64,000 bases of DNA, taken from assembly GCF_040954835.1 (NCBI RefSeq), contig NC_090697.1, positions 4,042,501-4,106,500 on the forward strand. Reading direction: 5' to 3'. Shown piece after piece: positions 34,317 to 46,124 of the stretch. Position numbers and translations under genes: made by a program. Under the pieces are notes generated by a model, which was given only the letters and a program-made list of their open reading frames with translations, was not told the DNA's origin and did not search any database. The DNA comes from Lepisosteus oculatus. Lineage: Eukaryota; Chordata; Actinopteri; Semionotiformes; Lepisosteidae. The number at the start of each line of letters is the position of its first letter. Position 1 is the stretch's first letter.

Positions 34317-35366
34317 CTATCCAACATACAAGACATTTTCATGCGTGTCTTGAAACAGATTAATAAACGAGGAGGCTGTACAACATATTTTAAATGTGAA
34401 TATGAGTTTCAATGACTTCTGAAACCAAGGATAAAGTAAGGCATAGAGAATTGGATTGACACAGGAGTTAAGATAAACTATTACAGTAGGAGTGAAGAGA
34501 GCTGCTGTCATAGATACATTAAGATTTCCTTCAATGAGTGTCCAGATGTAAAATGGAATCCAACAAAGAAGAAAGGCAAGCACTACAATTCCTAACCTTT
34601 TGGCAGCTTTTCTTTCCGATATTTTGGAAATTTTACCTGTGTTTTCTCGCACATGCTTTCTTTCTGCTGAAGAACTGATTACTTTTGCATGTCTTTTGGC
34701 TACTAAAAAAATTTTCACATATAGAGCTATCATTGTAAAACAAGGCAAAATGAAAGAAATTATTAGATTAATTATTCCCCATATTTCATTAACTACAAAC
34801 AAACATTCTCCAAGACAGGAATTTAGCTTATCTGCACCATCAAAATTTCCATTTAGGTAGAGGAAAGCCAACATGTAAGATGGTGATAGCACCCAGCTAA
34901 ATAGTATTAATAAATGCATGACATTAACTGTTATCTTAGTAGAATAAAGTAATGGGTCACAAACAGCAAAATAGCGGTCAATGGCTATTAAAACCAGATT
35001 ACTGAGAGAAACTGATATAAGAACAGAGTCAAAAAACTTATAAACAGAGCACAGCATATCTCCATAGTACCAACAAGTTTCTACTAAAGCTGTCATACTT
35101 AAAGGCAACACAATCAGTCCTACTAGAAAGTCTGCCACAGCCAGAGAGAGCAGAATGAGGTTAGTTGGTGTGTGGAGCTGCTTGAAATGAGAGACGGAGA
35201 TAATCACAACAAGGTTTCCACACACCGTTAGGGTAACCATAATTACCAGCACCGTGTATAAAGCAGCATAAGCTGCTTTAGATCGCATTTCTTTTAGACA
35301 AGATGCATTGCTCGAAGGAAAACAATACTGCACAGCCTGAGGTTCTTCTGCATGAGCGATCTCCAT
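34317..35366 (-). CDS. Trace amine-associated receptor, intact
   Basis: Class A GPCR of 349 aa with seven hydrophobic segments. ATG at 35366-35364, TAG ending at 34317. Key residues: sequon N20 (NAS), N51, D79, C106, D113 at the TM3 amine-contact position, DRY 130-132, W269 in CWIPF, and TM7 NSCVNPILYALLYPWF, which keeps the NSxxNPxxYxxxYxWF TAAR signature. In TM5 the residue before LIISFILPC is N200, where some teleost TAARs have a second aspartate. The N-terminus QYCFPSSNASCLKE resembles fish olfactory TAARs more than TAAR1. It runs opposite to the TAAR1-like gene. An acceptor-like TTTTTCCAG sits 4 nt before the ATG. Subfamily not assigned. Likely expressed in olfactory neurons by analogy with fish TAARs. 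Confidence 0.92.
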   Translation of the reverse strand: MEIAHAEEPQAVQYCFPSSNASCLKEMRSKAAYAALYTVLVIMVTLTVCGNLVVIISVSHFKQLHTPTNLILLSLAVADFLVGLIVLPLSMTALVETCWYYGDMLCSVYKFFDSVLISVSLSNLVLIAIDRYFAVCDPLLYSTKITVNVMHLLILFSWVLSPSYMLAFLYLNGNFDGADKLNSCLGECLFVVNEIWGIINLIISFILPCFTMIALYVKIFLVAKRHAKVISSSAERKHVRENTGKISKISERKAAKRLGIVVLAFLLCWIPFYIWTLIEGNLNVSMTAALFTPTVIVYLNSCVNPILYALLYPWFQKSLKLIFTFKICCTASSFINLFQDTHENVLYVG

Positions 35367-35370
35367 TGGA

Positions 35371-36415
35371 CTGGAAAAATATGTTGAAAGTTAAATCCAC
35401 AACAAATTGTTGAAAGAAAACGTTTTGCCTTTTTGTTAATTTTATCCATAAACGTATTCAATACACAGAGCAAAGAGCCATAGGAAGGATTATAAAACAA
35501 TCAAGGTATTTAGGAATATCTCAAAGTGTTCAAGGAGTTTGATTTTTACTCTTAATCTTGTGTACATTAATAGGTCTCTGCCTCCTCCTACTCCTGCTGT
35601 AAGGAGGACCTGATGAATCTTCATTGGTGAGAAATCTGTGAATGACACCCAATGTGCTACATGTCTGAACAGAGCCTAGAGAACAGATAAATCTGATTGA
35701 GTAAGCTTTGAAAATACGAATTAAACAATTTTGAAGGAAAAAAAATATTAAACAAATTAAATCTTAAAGGATTAGAAAAAGGTCGCTAGATCTTCTTACA
35801 CTAAAAAAAGTAAGATCAGAAATAAAAAAAAAATTAAAAAAATTAAAAAGAACAGATAATAAATATTAGTATCATAGGACAAACCCTTAAATTTATTATT
35901 GCTTTTATTTCAAGTCATTATAGTAACAACAAAAAGACAAATGGTAGGTCTGTGAAGACTTTAAAAAAAAACTTTGCATTGGAAGAAAACTTTTAGATCT
36001 AGACTCTAATTCTTCCTGTATAAAGAACACAAGCACAGTATATACAGTATAGTTGGTAAAGTAATGCCTCATAGGTGACCCTTGTAACTAAAATTCCTCT
36101 CCTAAATGTATTGTCATACAAATGTAATGCACTTCTTTCTTGTGTAATTTTTGTACCAAGATTTTGTAACAAAATCTGAATTTTACATACTTTTCTATTA
36201 AAACCAAACAAAAATGAATTGGAACCTCTCTGCTATAGTCCTAAAAATACCAAACACTACTAACAATGAACATCATTATGTTTTTTATTGTTTCCTTGAT
36301 ATTCTAGCTGTTTTGAAAAGTAATCCCAAAATTGCTTTTTGATCACATCAAATTTAGAAAACTCAAATGAGTTTATTTTAAAAGATGTCTTTATCCCTAG
36401 AGAAAATAAGACATT
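35371..36415. other. 5' flank of the minus-strand TAAR
   Basis: AT-rich, with no convincing TATA box or first exon on the minus strand. A splice acceptor (TTTTTCCAG) may lie at 35371-35379, implying an upstream non-coding exon that I could not place. Confidence 0.3.
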
Positions 36416-36419
36416 GTCT

Positions 36420-36570
36420 TCCATCTATCCATTCGTTTTCAAACTGATTAATCCAATTCAGGGTTGCAGGGGAGCCCTATCCCATAGTCTATGGGACACC
36501 AGTCCATAACAGGACACAGAGAGACACAAACAGACCAACACCAGGGTCAATTTCTGAGAAGCCAAAACCT
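36420..36570 (+). repeat. Dispersed fish repeat, left part (split by the transposon 36572-39818)
   Basis: CCAATTCAGGGTTGCAGGGG, CCTATCCCATAGTCTATGGG and GGACACCAGTCCATAACAGG belong to a very common fish repeat, also at 58155-58325. It stops at AAAACCT and resumes at 39821 (GGACTGTGCACCTGGAGGAA), so the transposon inserted inside it. Confidence 0.8.
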
Positions 36571-37828
36571 ACAGATGCAGCCTTTTAAAACAAGTGGGCG
36601 ATACCGCATTATAATGCGGTGCGCTTGTCCCGGTGTAACGCAAGTTACCATATTAATACCGGATATTCTTGCATAGTACCGCATGGTACCGCAAGTAAAA
36701 TAATAGTATTGGGAATTTCCGCAAGGTGGAGCTAATAAAGCTCAACATCTTATGTTTGAGCTGTTGCCTTCAAAGTCTTTACCGAAAATATTACTAATAG
36801 TATTAATAATGAATGACCTTGGACAAGCTGTAAACTCAGAGTATTGCCCTGGTCCACATTCTTTTTTTTCCATTGACCGTCTTTGTAAAAGTAACACCAC
36901 AGCATTTCGTTGATCCAATCACGCATTTGTTTCCAATCATGCAAAGTACAGTAATTTCTGAGAATCTCTGATTCACCATGCCTTTCACCTACTCATAAAA
37001 GATATTGATTTAGGGACATAAACATATTACTGTATGCAAACTGTACTGTATACAGGATGTATATGTTTATTTAATGTCTTTACTGTGGCTGGTCTCTGTA
37101 CTTTAAAGAAAAAATACACACCAGTATTCCATTACTCCCTAAACATTTTAAGCATCGAAGTCTTGAAATAACGTGTATAAAAAGTGGTAGTTTTAAGCTT
37201 TTCTGTGAATACACTCGATACCGTAGTAAACAAGCATACTTTTAGAATTTGATTAATAGGGAATATAATATCTTGTATCTAAAGAAATTAATAATGATAT
37301 AATTATATTCATGTACTGCAACACAAGAATATATAGTATAGGCATCCTTGATATGAGGACTTTTGTAACCAAATTTCATATGTGCTTTTCTATATTGGTA
37401 CAGTAGGACTAATAGGTTCTAGTAAAAACTTACAGTATTCAGAATTGGTAATGGTTAGAAATCCCATTTTATGATAAGGGACTCTGGTCGCTATCCTAAA
37501 CGGAAAGCAACTCAGTTTATATTACAGTATATTTCGCTTTGCTTGGTGAAATTGGCATGGTCACTTGTTCTCAATATTTATAGATATCCATCAATACCAC
37601 ATCAATCAACGCTATTATCAGTTCAGAGAAAGATATTCTGCTCGCAATATGCACGAAGGTGTGGCTTTTAACAGCAATTGTAACAGCTCTTATCCATTAC
37701 TAAAGGGTGGAAATATTCCATTGTAACAAGAAAAGGAAGTAGATAGATTACATAGGTTTTTATATAATACATGCACTTAATTTACTATCCTCAGATGGCT
37801 GTTTATTCTCATTATGAGAGCTTGCTTT

Positions 37829-37854
37829 GTTGGAATTAGCTTGCTAATTCCAAC
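37829..37854. repeat. Perfect 12-bp hairpin
   Basis: GTTGGAATTAGC and GCTAATTCCAAC separated by TT, within the central region of the transposon. Confidence 0.85.
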
Positions 37855-39110
37855 TGAATAAATTATTTTTTTTCCTCAAATATAACAGAGAATTTTGTTT
37901 AGGGAAAAATGGAATACTGGTGTGTATTTTTTCTTTAAAATACAGTACCAAGACCAGCCATACATGCCTTTATATAGTGCCTTTAAAGGTGGCTTCCCAA
38001 ATCGCTTTAAAGGATAAAAACAACAGAGCTGTTCAACCAGTTTTTATCGGGCACCTCAAATGTCAGGCGTAAGCGATAAATATATTTAGCTGAAAAGCTG
38101 TACAATGCAAGAATTTAGTTACTCTAGGAGGTTTCGTGAAAAAGTTACAGGCATGCCAAATGTAATCGTTTAGATTTTTAAATGCATTTTAACAAAGTCA
38201 TCTATACATAAAAGTTGCATTTAATACCACTTGACAGCCGGCTGGCTGCGCCGAAAAATAGATAAAAAAACGGTTTAACAGCTCTGTAGTTTTTATCCTG
38301 TAAAACGCTTTGAGAAGCCACCTTTAAAGGCGCTATATACAATAAAGTTAATTATTATTACTATTGTTAATTTGCTGGACAGAGAGGTGAACATTATTAC
38401 GTAGACGACAAAGGTAGCGATTTACATTGCATTGTGCTGCTGTAATACAGTTTAAAATAATTAAAAGTCTAAACAGTATCAGCTTTATTTATGGGTTGTA
38501 ATTTAAAAAAAAGTAAAAAACCACACTCAAAATGCAATTTAGCACTTTCTGGCAAGAGGAGACACCCAAATTAATAATGTAACATGCTACTGTTGTGCAT
38601 GAATATAGTTATACTGTTATTTCTTTAGATACGCGATTCCATGTTTTTTTTAATCCCTGGCGGAACCAGGCTTCCATAAGAATCAAGTAATAGGTTTATT
38701 CCATGCTGAAAAAAAGAAGAAAGAAAACACATTCCATAGGAATCAGCACCTTTATAAACCGCCTTTAAAGGTGGCTTCTCAAAGCGTTTTATGGGATAAA
38801 AACAACAATAACAATATTGTATTTCATTGCACTTTGACAGATCATCTTTAAATCAATTGTTGATTTAAAGTTTGACAGTAAATGTTTATATTGTAAGGCA
38901 TACAGCCTCCATTTCTTATTAAAAACCTTTTAAATCTGAAGAGAGATCTAAAGGGATCACCACACGATAGAAGCAGGAAGCGTTGTCAGAAGGAAAGAAG
39001 GTGACTGTATAGATTCGAACATGTTGTGAGATTTAGAAAAATAAAAAGTCAATTAATTGTCCATAATATTGCTATTTTATTTTTTCAAAGAAATGTTTGT
39101 TAAAAAAAAA

Positions 39111-39188
39111 GTCATGGTGCAGGCTGGATTTGAACAGCCAACCTGTCGCTTACAAGTTGGGCACAGCGCCACTCACAAGGTCACATGA
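39111..39188 (-). repeat. tRNA-like module inside TA-family arm
   Basis: On minus: GTGAGTGGCGCTGTGCCCAA (box A region) and GGCTGTTCAAATCCAGCC (box B region), at tRNA-like spacing. It lies in the R-side arm. Confidence 0.6.
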
Positions 39189-39820
39189 GGATTGGTGAAA
39201 CAGCCCTACACATACAGTATCAACATATAGCGTATACTATTGTGTTGTAGTAAATGAATATAATTATATCGTTATTAATTTCTTTAGATACGCGATTCCA
39301 TATTATATTCCCTATTAATCAAATTCAAAAAGTATGTTTGTTTGCTCCAGTATCGAGCGTATTCGCAGAAAAGCTTAAAACTACCACTTTTTATACATGT
39401 TATTTCACATGTTAGTTAAAGACTTCGATGCTTAAAATGTTTAGGGAGAAATGGAATACTGGTGTGTATTTTTTCTTTAAAGAACCGAGACCAGCCACAT
39501 ATAGTTTACATACTGTAATACTGTATGTTTATGTTCAAAAATTAATATCGTTTATGGCCTTCACATGCGTTATGCTCCTATTCTTTTTATGCTCATCTAC
39601 TAAGATTTCCCTTCAGTGGTAAAATTCCATATAAATATTCAATACTAAAACGGGCACGGTAAAGACATTTAAATCTTTCTACAACCAACCAACGCACCAC
39701 GAGTGGCCCTGTCGGTCAACCAATCACGTACCGCGGTATGACTTGTTATGACGCGCGATGACGTAGCCAAATGCCCGCGGTACGTGTTTGTGCCACGCAC
39801 TTTGAATGGCTGCATCTGTA

Positions 39821-39905
39821 CCAGTGTGTTTTTTGGACTGTGCACCTGGAGGAAACCCACACGAACACAGGGAGAACATACAAGCTCCACGAACAGAGAA
39901 CCCCA
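39821..39905 (+). repeat. Dispersed fish repeat, right part
   Basis: GGACTGTGCACCTGGAGGAA, then ACCCACACGAACACAGGGAG and AACATACAAGCTCCACG continue the repeat broken at 36570. Confidence 0.8.
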
Positions 39906-41473
39906 GGTCTATAATGTAGGACTTAGGTTTATGTTGTTGAGTTCTTTTTCTGCAGTTAATTTTGTAAATGAGAGTAACTTCAGGAATAAAACTGTTATTA
40001 TTGAATGCACTTGTCTTTTGCTGGTCTGTGGTGGAGCTGGGGTATCTGACAGCCTGTGTGGGGTAAAGGATTTAAGCACCTGGAAAACCCTTATGGGAAG
40101 TAGTCAGCTGCAAATTGTCACTACTGTGACATTATATGTACAGCATATTTTGAGTCATAATTTGTTGCCATGACTCAACACAAATGCTCGGAACACATAT
40201 ACAGTATATTGCAATAAAAAATATTGGCTCTCTACATGTTATGCATGTTAAGGAAAGAGGTGCTGCCTGTCATATCAGTTGTTATTTTGATATTGTATCC
40301 TGTTAGGCATTTCAACTGAGCTTTTATTTATTACAAAAAGGGAGTAATTCATATTATTTTGACCGAAAACACAATATTATATTGTCACAATATTACCAAG
40401 TCACAATATTATGGTACGACAGTAGATTGTGGTTTGGACATTTGGACAAAACGCGTCATTATGCGTCATTTCGCATCAAACCACATTTTACCGCATGCAA
40501 ATTAGATTATAATAGATAATATTAATGGATATTAGTATCCAGAATCACCTTGTAAAACAGCCAGGTGGAGATAATAAAGCTTAACCTCTCATAAACAGCA
40601 TTTGAGTTGTCACCAGAAAACACCCAGTTTCAAATCCCCATCACTGCTGAGAGACAATCTTTATTCAATTAAGAATTTAAGTTGTATACTCATTAGACTT
40701 TTAAATTTAAACTGTGTATTACTGCATGTTAATCATTAAACATTGAAAAGTTGGTATATTTTATGAAAGCAAGATTAATCTGCTGGACAAAAGTACACAA
40801 CCTACCACCTTTATCATAAATATTTTAATTATGCAGAAATATTTTATGCATCAAAGTCTTTACTGAATATATTACTAATAGTATTAATAATGAATGACCT
40901 TGGACAAGCTGTAAAAGTATTACCCTGGTCCACATTCTTTGTAACCGTCTTTGTAAACGAAAATACTTTATTTTTTCATTGACAAAAAGTAACACCACAG
41001 CATTTCGTTGATCCGATCACACATTCGTTTCCAATCATTCTAAGTAATTCTTGAGACTCTGATTCACCATGCCTTTCACATGCTCATAAAATTTATTAAT
41101 TTAGGAACATAAACATATTATGTCAACTGTACTGTATGTGGCTGGTCTTGGTAGTTTAAAGAAAAAATACACACAAGTGTTCCATTTCTCCCTTAACATT
41201 TTAGGCATCAAAGTCTTACATGTGGTTATTTCGGACATGTTTTTACCTGCTCCTTCTGACCATATTATCGTACGTTTATGTACTTTTTGAAAAGTGATCG
41301 TTTTAACCTTTTCTGCGAATTTGCTCATTATCGGAGTAAACAAAAGCATGCTTTTAGAATTTGATTAATAGGGAATATAATATGGATTTGCGTATCTAAA
41401 TAAATTAAAAACAGTATAACTATATTCATGTACTGTTGCACAAACAGTAGTATGAGACTTTCCATTGCTATGA

Positions 41474-41546
41474 TGTCACGTGGCTTAGCTCAAGTGACTG
41501 AGTTATAACTCTGAGGTCAGGTGTTCAAGCCCAGCTGTTGCCATGA
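41474..41546 (+). repeat. tRNA-like module, best preserved copy
   Basis: TGGCTTAGCTCAAGTGACTG fits box A well and GGTGTTCAAGCCC fits box B. GCTC/GAGT can pair as a D stem and TGGC/GCCA as part of an acceptor stem. The anticodon region is shortened, so a working tRNA is unlikely, but internal pol III promoter function is possible. Confidence 0.6.
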
Positions 41547-43904
41547 GTTTTCTTTTAACAAATAAACATTTCTTTGAAAAACTAAAATAGCAAATATTAT
41601 TGGCATTATATTGACATTTTTTATATTTTTAAATATCACAACATGTTCATACTGTATGTACACAGCGGTACCAGAGGGTGTAAAGCCCTGCATTAATATT
41701 GTGTATTCGCCTGGCACTGCATGGTTTTTGTATCTCTCTCTCCCCCCCTCCCCGTGTGCTGGCTGTGCCAAATTTCACTCCACTGTCTGAGTCTGTGACT
41801 ATGTTGTTTGTAAACAAACCGGTTTTACAGGTATTCAAAGTAGAACAGGGCAAGTCTTCCAATGAAAGACACACACTCCCCCTTCCACGGACACATGTTT
41901 TCTTAGAAAAACAGATTCACAACGCGAAGCTGTGTCAGTCTTCGGTGTAAAAAAAATCGGTTTGAGCACCGTAGTTGCTGTTTTTAAGAAGTTGCTGAGT
42001 AAAGTATAGGAATTTTCCTGCTGTCAGCAGTATCGTGTATATAGTTGACCCTTACCTGAATGAAAACAGGACATAAAGAAAGGGATCAGAAATCAAACAA
42101 AGCTTTATTCCTGTGCTAGTCTGGGTAATTTGAGAATATTCGAGCGTGGTAAAAAAAATGGCTTAAAAAGAAATGTGTGGTTTAAATGCTATTGACTTGT
42201 GAACAGCAGTGAAGGCTGTGAAAACAGTAACCTGTCCCCACACACCCTTCCCCCAGTGCAATTAGAATATACACAAAGCACTGAAATCTTTAGAGTAGAT
42301 GATCAGGTGTTTACCAGAGTAAAGTAAGCTTGAAGTTCGAGAATGATATTGGCACATCTGTAACTTTTTCACGAAACCTCCTAGAATTACAAAAACACTT
42401 GCTGTGTGTACAAAGTACATTGTTACTGTTTTCACAGCCAGTTAAATAAACACAGCCAAAATGAAACGCTTGGAGTTTGTAATGTAGGGTGCTCTGAACG
42501 AGTTAAACTTTAATGCAGGAAAAATGTATTTCCCAGAAGCTATACTGATTCTTACAGAAGCCCGTTTCCGCCAGGGAGTAAAAAAAAAAAAACGCGCTAG
42601 GGAGTAAAATAAAAACGCTCATGGTATTCTTTCCGATGCAGTGCAGTTAAAAAAATATCTCTGATGCTGTTCCTAAATTAATATTGTTTATGACCATCAG
42701 ACGCTTTATGATCATTTTTTTTTTAATGGATTGAACAGGGAGAGGCATTTCATTATATACTTTTCACTGATGAAACAGTGGCTCTGGAACAGTTTTCAAC
42801 CATGTCATTTTATAAAAAAGGGAGATATGTGAACAAGCAAAACCCGAAACAGCCTATTCTACTCTGAGAAGAGTAGAGGGGGTGGAAAGTGCCCGCGGTC
42901 ATTTAATTAGTATTAAAATTCACAATGATTCCCTTGCAAAGATATGGACATAAGAATAGTCGTGAGTGGTCAAAAAAATGGCATAAAAACTACAAAGTGA
43001 AGGCTGTGAAAACATTCACAATGTACTTTATAAACAAAAGAAGTGTTCTCACAACTCTAGGAGGTTTTGTGAAAATGCTACAGGCGTGCCAAAATCGTTT
43101 TTGAACTTCAAGTGAACATTACCCCGGTGCCTGTCCCCACACACCCTGCCCCCACTGCAATTGGAATATACACAAAGAGCAGAGACCCTCTAATGTCAGG
43201 CGTATGTGTTAAATATATTTAAATCATTGAATTAATGTTGTTATTGATTTCTTTAGCCTCACAGCAGTGTCCAATAATACTCTTCTAGTGTCTAATTTTT
43301 ATTTGAGCTACAGACCGTAAAAAACAGGATTCACTTTTTTTCCACATATTGATGATAATGATATCAGTAGCAGTTTGAAACTATCCATTGTTATTAATAA
43401 ATGACTTAGATTCGAACTTGTTGTGATATTTAGAAATATAAAAAATTCAATAGAGTGTCCATAATATTGCAATTTTGTTATTGATATTTGCTATTGCTAC
43501 TGTCTGAGTCTCTTTGTCTGCACTGTTGGTAAACAAACCGGTTTCACAGGTATTTTCAACCCCCAGTAAATTTCAAAAGTCACAAGATTTCGAAACAAGA
43601 GGGCGCCACAGCGGTCGGCTCTGGCTTTCCCATCTATGCCGATGCACTGCAAGTCCCCGTTACCCCCATTTTGATTTAAATCGCAAATGCATTTAATTAT
43701 GTCTTTATTGATTCACAATCTGACAAATGCAATGTAAATCGTTATCTTTGTCTTGTAAGTATCATTTTTATTGTTTAAATACATTTTAGAAAAGTGTAAT
43801 CTATACTTAAAAGCTGTATTTATTTAATGCCACTCGATACTTATATTAATAGAGTTTAGTTGATACTGTTTAGACTTTTAATTATTTTAAACTGTATAAC
43901 AGCA

Positions 43905-43990
43905 TCATACACATGCTTAAAAGAGAAGAGAGAAAACACAACGTTTCAGCTGTGAAGCTTTCTTCAGGTGTGAGGGTCTTCAGCTCAAAA
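43905..43990 (-). repeat. Repeat tail with stem-loop (as at 1291-1374)
   Basis: On minus: CACACCTGAAGAAAGCTTCA, then CAGCTGAAACGTTGTG. The stem pair is AGCT/AGCT where the 32.6 kb copy has GGCT/AGCC. Confidence 0.6.
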
Positions 43991-44604
43991 TAAAACGCTA
44001 AAATGTAATGTAGGCTCTGAACGGGTTCAACTATGATTTGGGCTTGCTTGACGTCACTGGCTTTCATCTAAAATCCTGCTTGAATCCCGCTAAACTAAAA
44101 ATTAGACACAAGAAGAGAAAAGGCTCTGGTAAAATGTCTCTTTTTTTTCCTTGGAAAATATCTTACCTGCTGCAATCCAGCACAGAAGGGTTAAAAAGAA
44201 ACTCAGACAGGCAGGGGGAGGTGAGTTGTGAAACTGTTACCTGGATAAAGCGGCTAGAAAATAGGTGGATTTACACCTGTGAAAAGCGTTCCAATTTTAA
44301 TGTGATACGGAAGACATTATTCATAAAAAATGATCTTGTACGGTCTGTAAACTGAAAATATATGAAGGAGACACATTGCATATCTCCTCTTTTTACACTT
44401 GGAAGAACATTCCAATGTTAATGCGACACTGAAGATATTATTAATAACCTTTTAAATCAGATGGAAGATCTAAAGGAATCTAAAGGGCACAGGTCCCTGC
44501 TAGCTATCTAGAGGGAAAGACAGTGACGTTACCGCCAGGCAAGCAGACACACCCTTTAATGTCTTTTTAATGTCTTAAAAATGTCTGTTGTGTCATACAA
44601 ATGA

Positions 44605-45025
44605 CAAAGTTCAGGTGTCTGTGAAGCAGAAGTCTCTTTATTCCATATGCATATGGAAGTCCGGCTTACTACCACTAGACTTCAAAAATGAGTAGCTGAA
44701 GATAGTCCTTTAGACATTAAAACAAAAAGATTTACTATGTCACATTCTTAACAAATGACAAGACAGCAACACATGCCAATTAATTATATCTAAGTTGCAA
44801 ACTAGACAACAGTTAGTTCTTTTCATGTTCTGGGCATACAGCCAGCTTACCAAATACATGCCCTTTATCTTACTGACCAAGGCCAATATATATTTAATAT
44901 AATATAAGGCTTTATATATATTTGAGCACAAAGCCTACGTCAAGCCACTAGACTGCATAGTTTGCAAAAAAATACAAAAACCAGATATGATATTATCTCA
45001 CTTCCCGGGTGGCTCTCTTATCTCT
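44605..45025 (-). repeat. Solo LTR, family LTR-1 (minus orientation), approximate ends
   Basis: The left 130 bp is the reverse complement of the LTR at 25431-25553 (shared CATATGCATATGGAAGTCC and TTCAGGTGTCTGTGAAGCAG). The rest of the LTR (to about 45025) is present only here. TA-family sequence resumes at ACCTCTAATGTCAGGCATAT. Exact ends and target duplication are not resolved. Confidence 0.6.
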
Positions 45026-46124
45026 TCACCTCTAATGTCAGGCATATCTGTTAAATATATTTAAATTTTTGAATTAATATCGTTATTGATTTCTTTAGCC
45101 TCACAACATTATCCGATAATACTACAGACCATAAAAAAACAGGATTCACTTTTTTCACATATTGATGATAATGATATCAGTAGCAGTTTGAAACTATTCA
45201 TTGTTATTAATAAATGCCTTAGATTCGAACATGTTGTGATATTTAGAAATATAAAAAAGTCAATAGAGTGTCCATAATATTGCTATTTTGCTACTCTTAT
45301 TAAAGAAAACTCGTAGCGATAGCTGGATTTGAACAGAAGGAGCACATAAAAACGTTCCCGAAATAACCACATGTAAGACTTTGATGCTTAAAATGTTTAG
45401 GGAGAAATGGAATAGTAGTGTGTATTTTTTCTTTAAAATACCAATATTAGCAATATACAGATTACATAATATGTTTGTTCCTAAATTAATATTGTTTATG
45501 ACCTTCAGATGCATTATGCTCCTCTTTTTTTTTATGCTCAGCTACTAAAATTTCCCTTTAGTTGTAAAATTCCATATAAATATTCAATACTAAGCGGATT
45601 TAAATGTGCACAGTAAAGAGACTAAATGATTAAATCTTTCCATGACTGACCAACGCACCATGAGTGCCCCTGTCGGTCATTTTGGCCAGCCAATCAAGAG
45701 ACTAAATCATTAAATCTTTTCACTAACGACCAATACACCACAAGCCCAAAAGCGCAACATTATTAATAATATCTTCCTTGTTGCTCTTTATTCCCCATTA
45801 TAAAACGGATAATTCCGGTCCTGAAATCTGATTGGCTGACACACATTTGAAGCCGTGCTATATTCTCTAATACACCCCAGAATTTTGACTTCACTGTGTA
45901 ATAAAGAATTTTTAAAGACTACTTCTTAGCGTAGATATAAAACCTTGGATTCTCATGTATCTGATATCTTTTTCTGCTGTCTTTGTTGCGCTCTTGAGGA
46001 TCCTTGTGATATTTTGAGCTCTCGTTGAATGATAAGTGTCACAGTTTAAATCATTTTCATTCCTAGAAATTATGAAACTCTCTGTTAAAAGCAAGGGAGT
46101 TTATGTTTGTTATAGTAAAAGAAA

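Larger units (their letters stand above)
36570..39820 (+). mobile_element. TA-family foldback-like transposon, complete copy (L to R), 3247 bp
   Basis: Element 36572-39818, flanked by TA at 36570-36571 and 39819-39820. The L end reads CAGATGCAGCC and the R end GGCTGCATCTG, with TTTGAATGGCTGCATCTG intact at R. L subterminal sequence carries ACCGCATTATAATGCGGT-like palindromes; R carries ACCGCGGTA and ATGACGTAG. The arm at 37085-37330 is the inverted copy of 39225-39515. A tRNA-like module lies at 39111-39188 (minus). The centre (37345-39000) holds inverted LINE-like tails (37968-38020 and 38290-38355). No transposase frame is seen, so it is likely non-autonomous. Confidence 0.85.
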
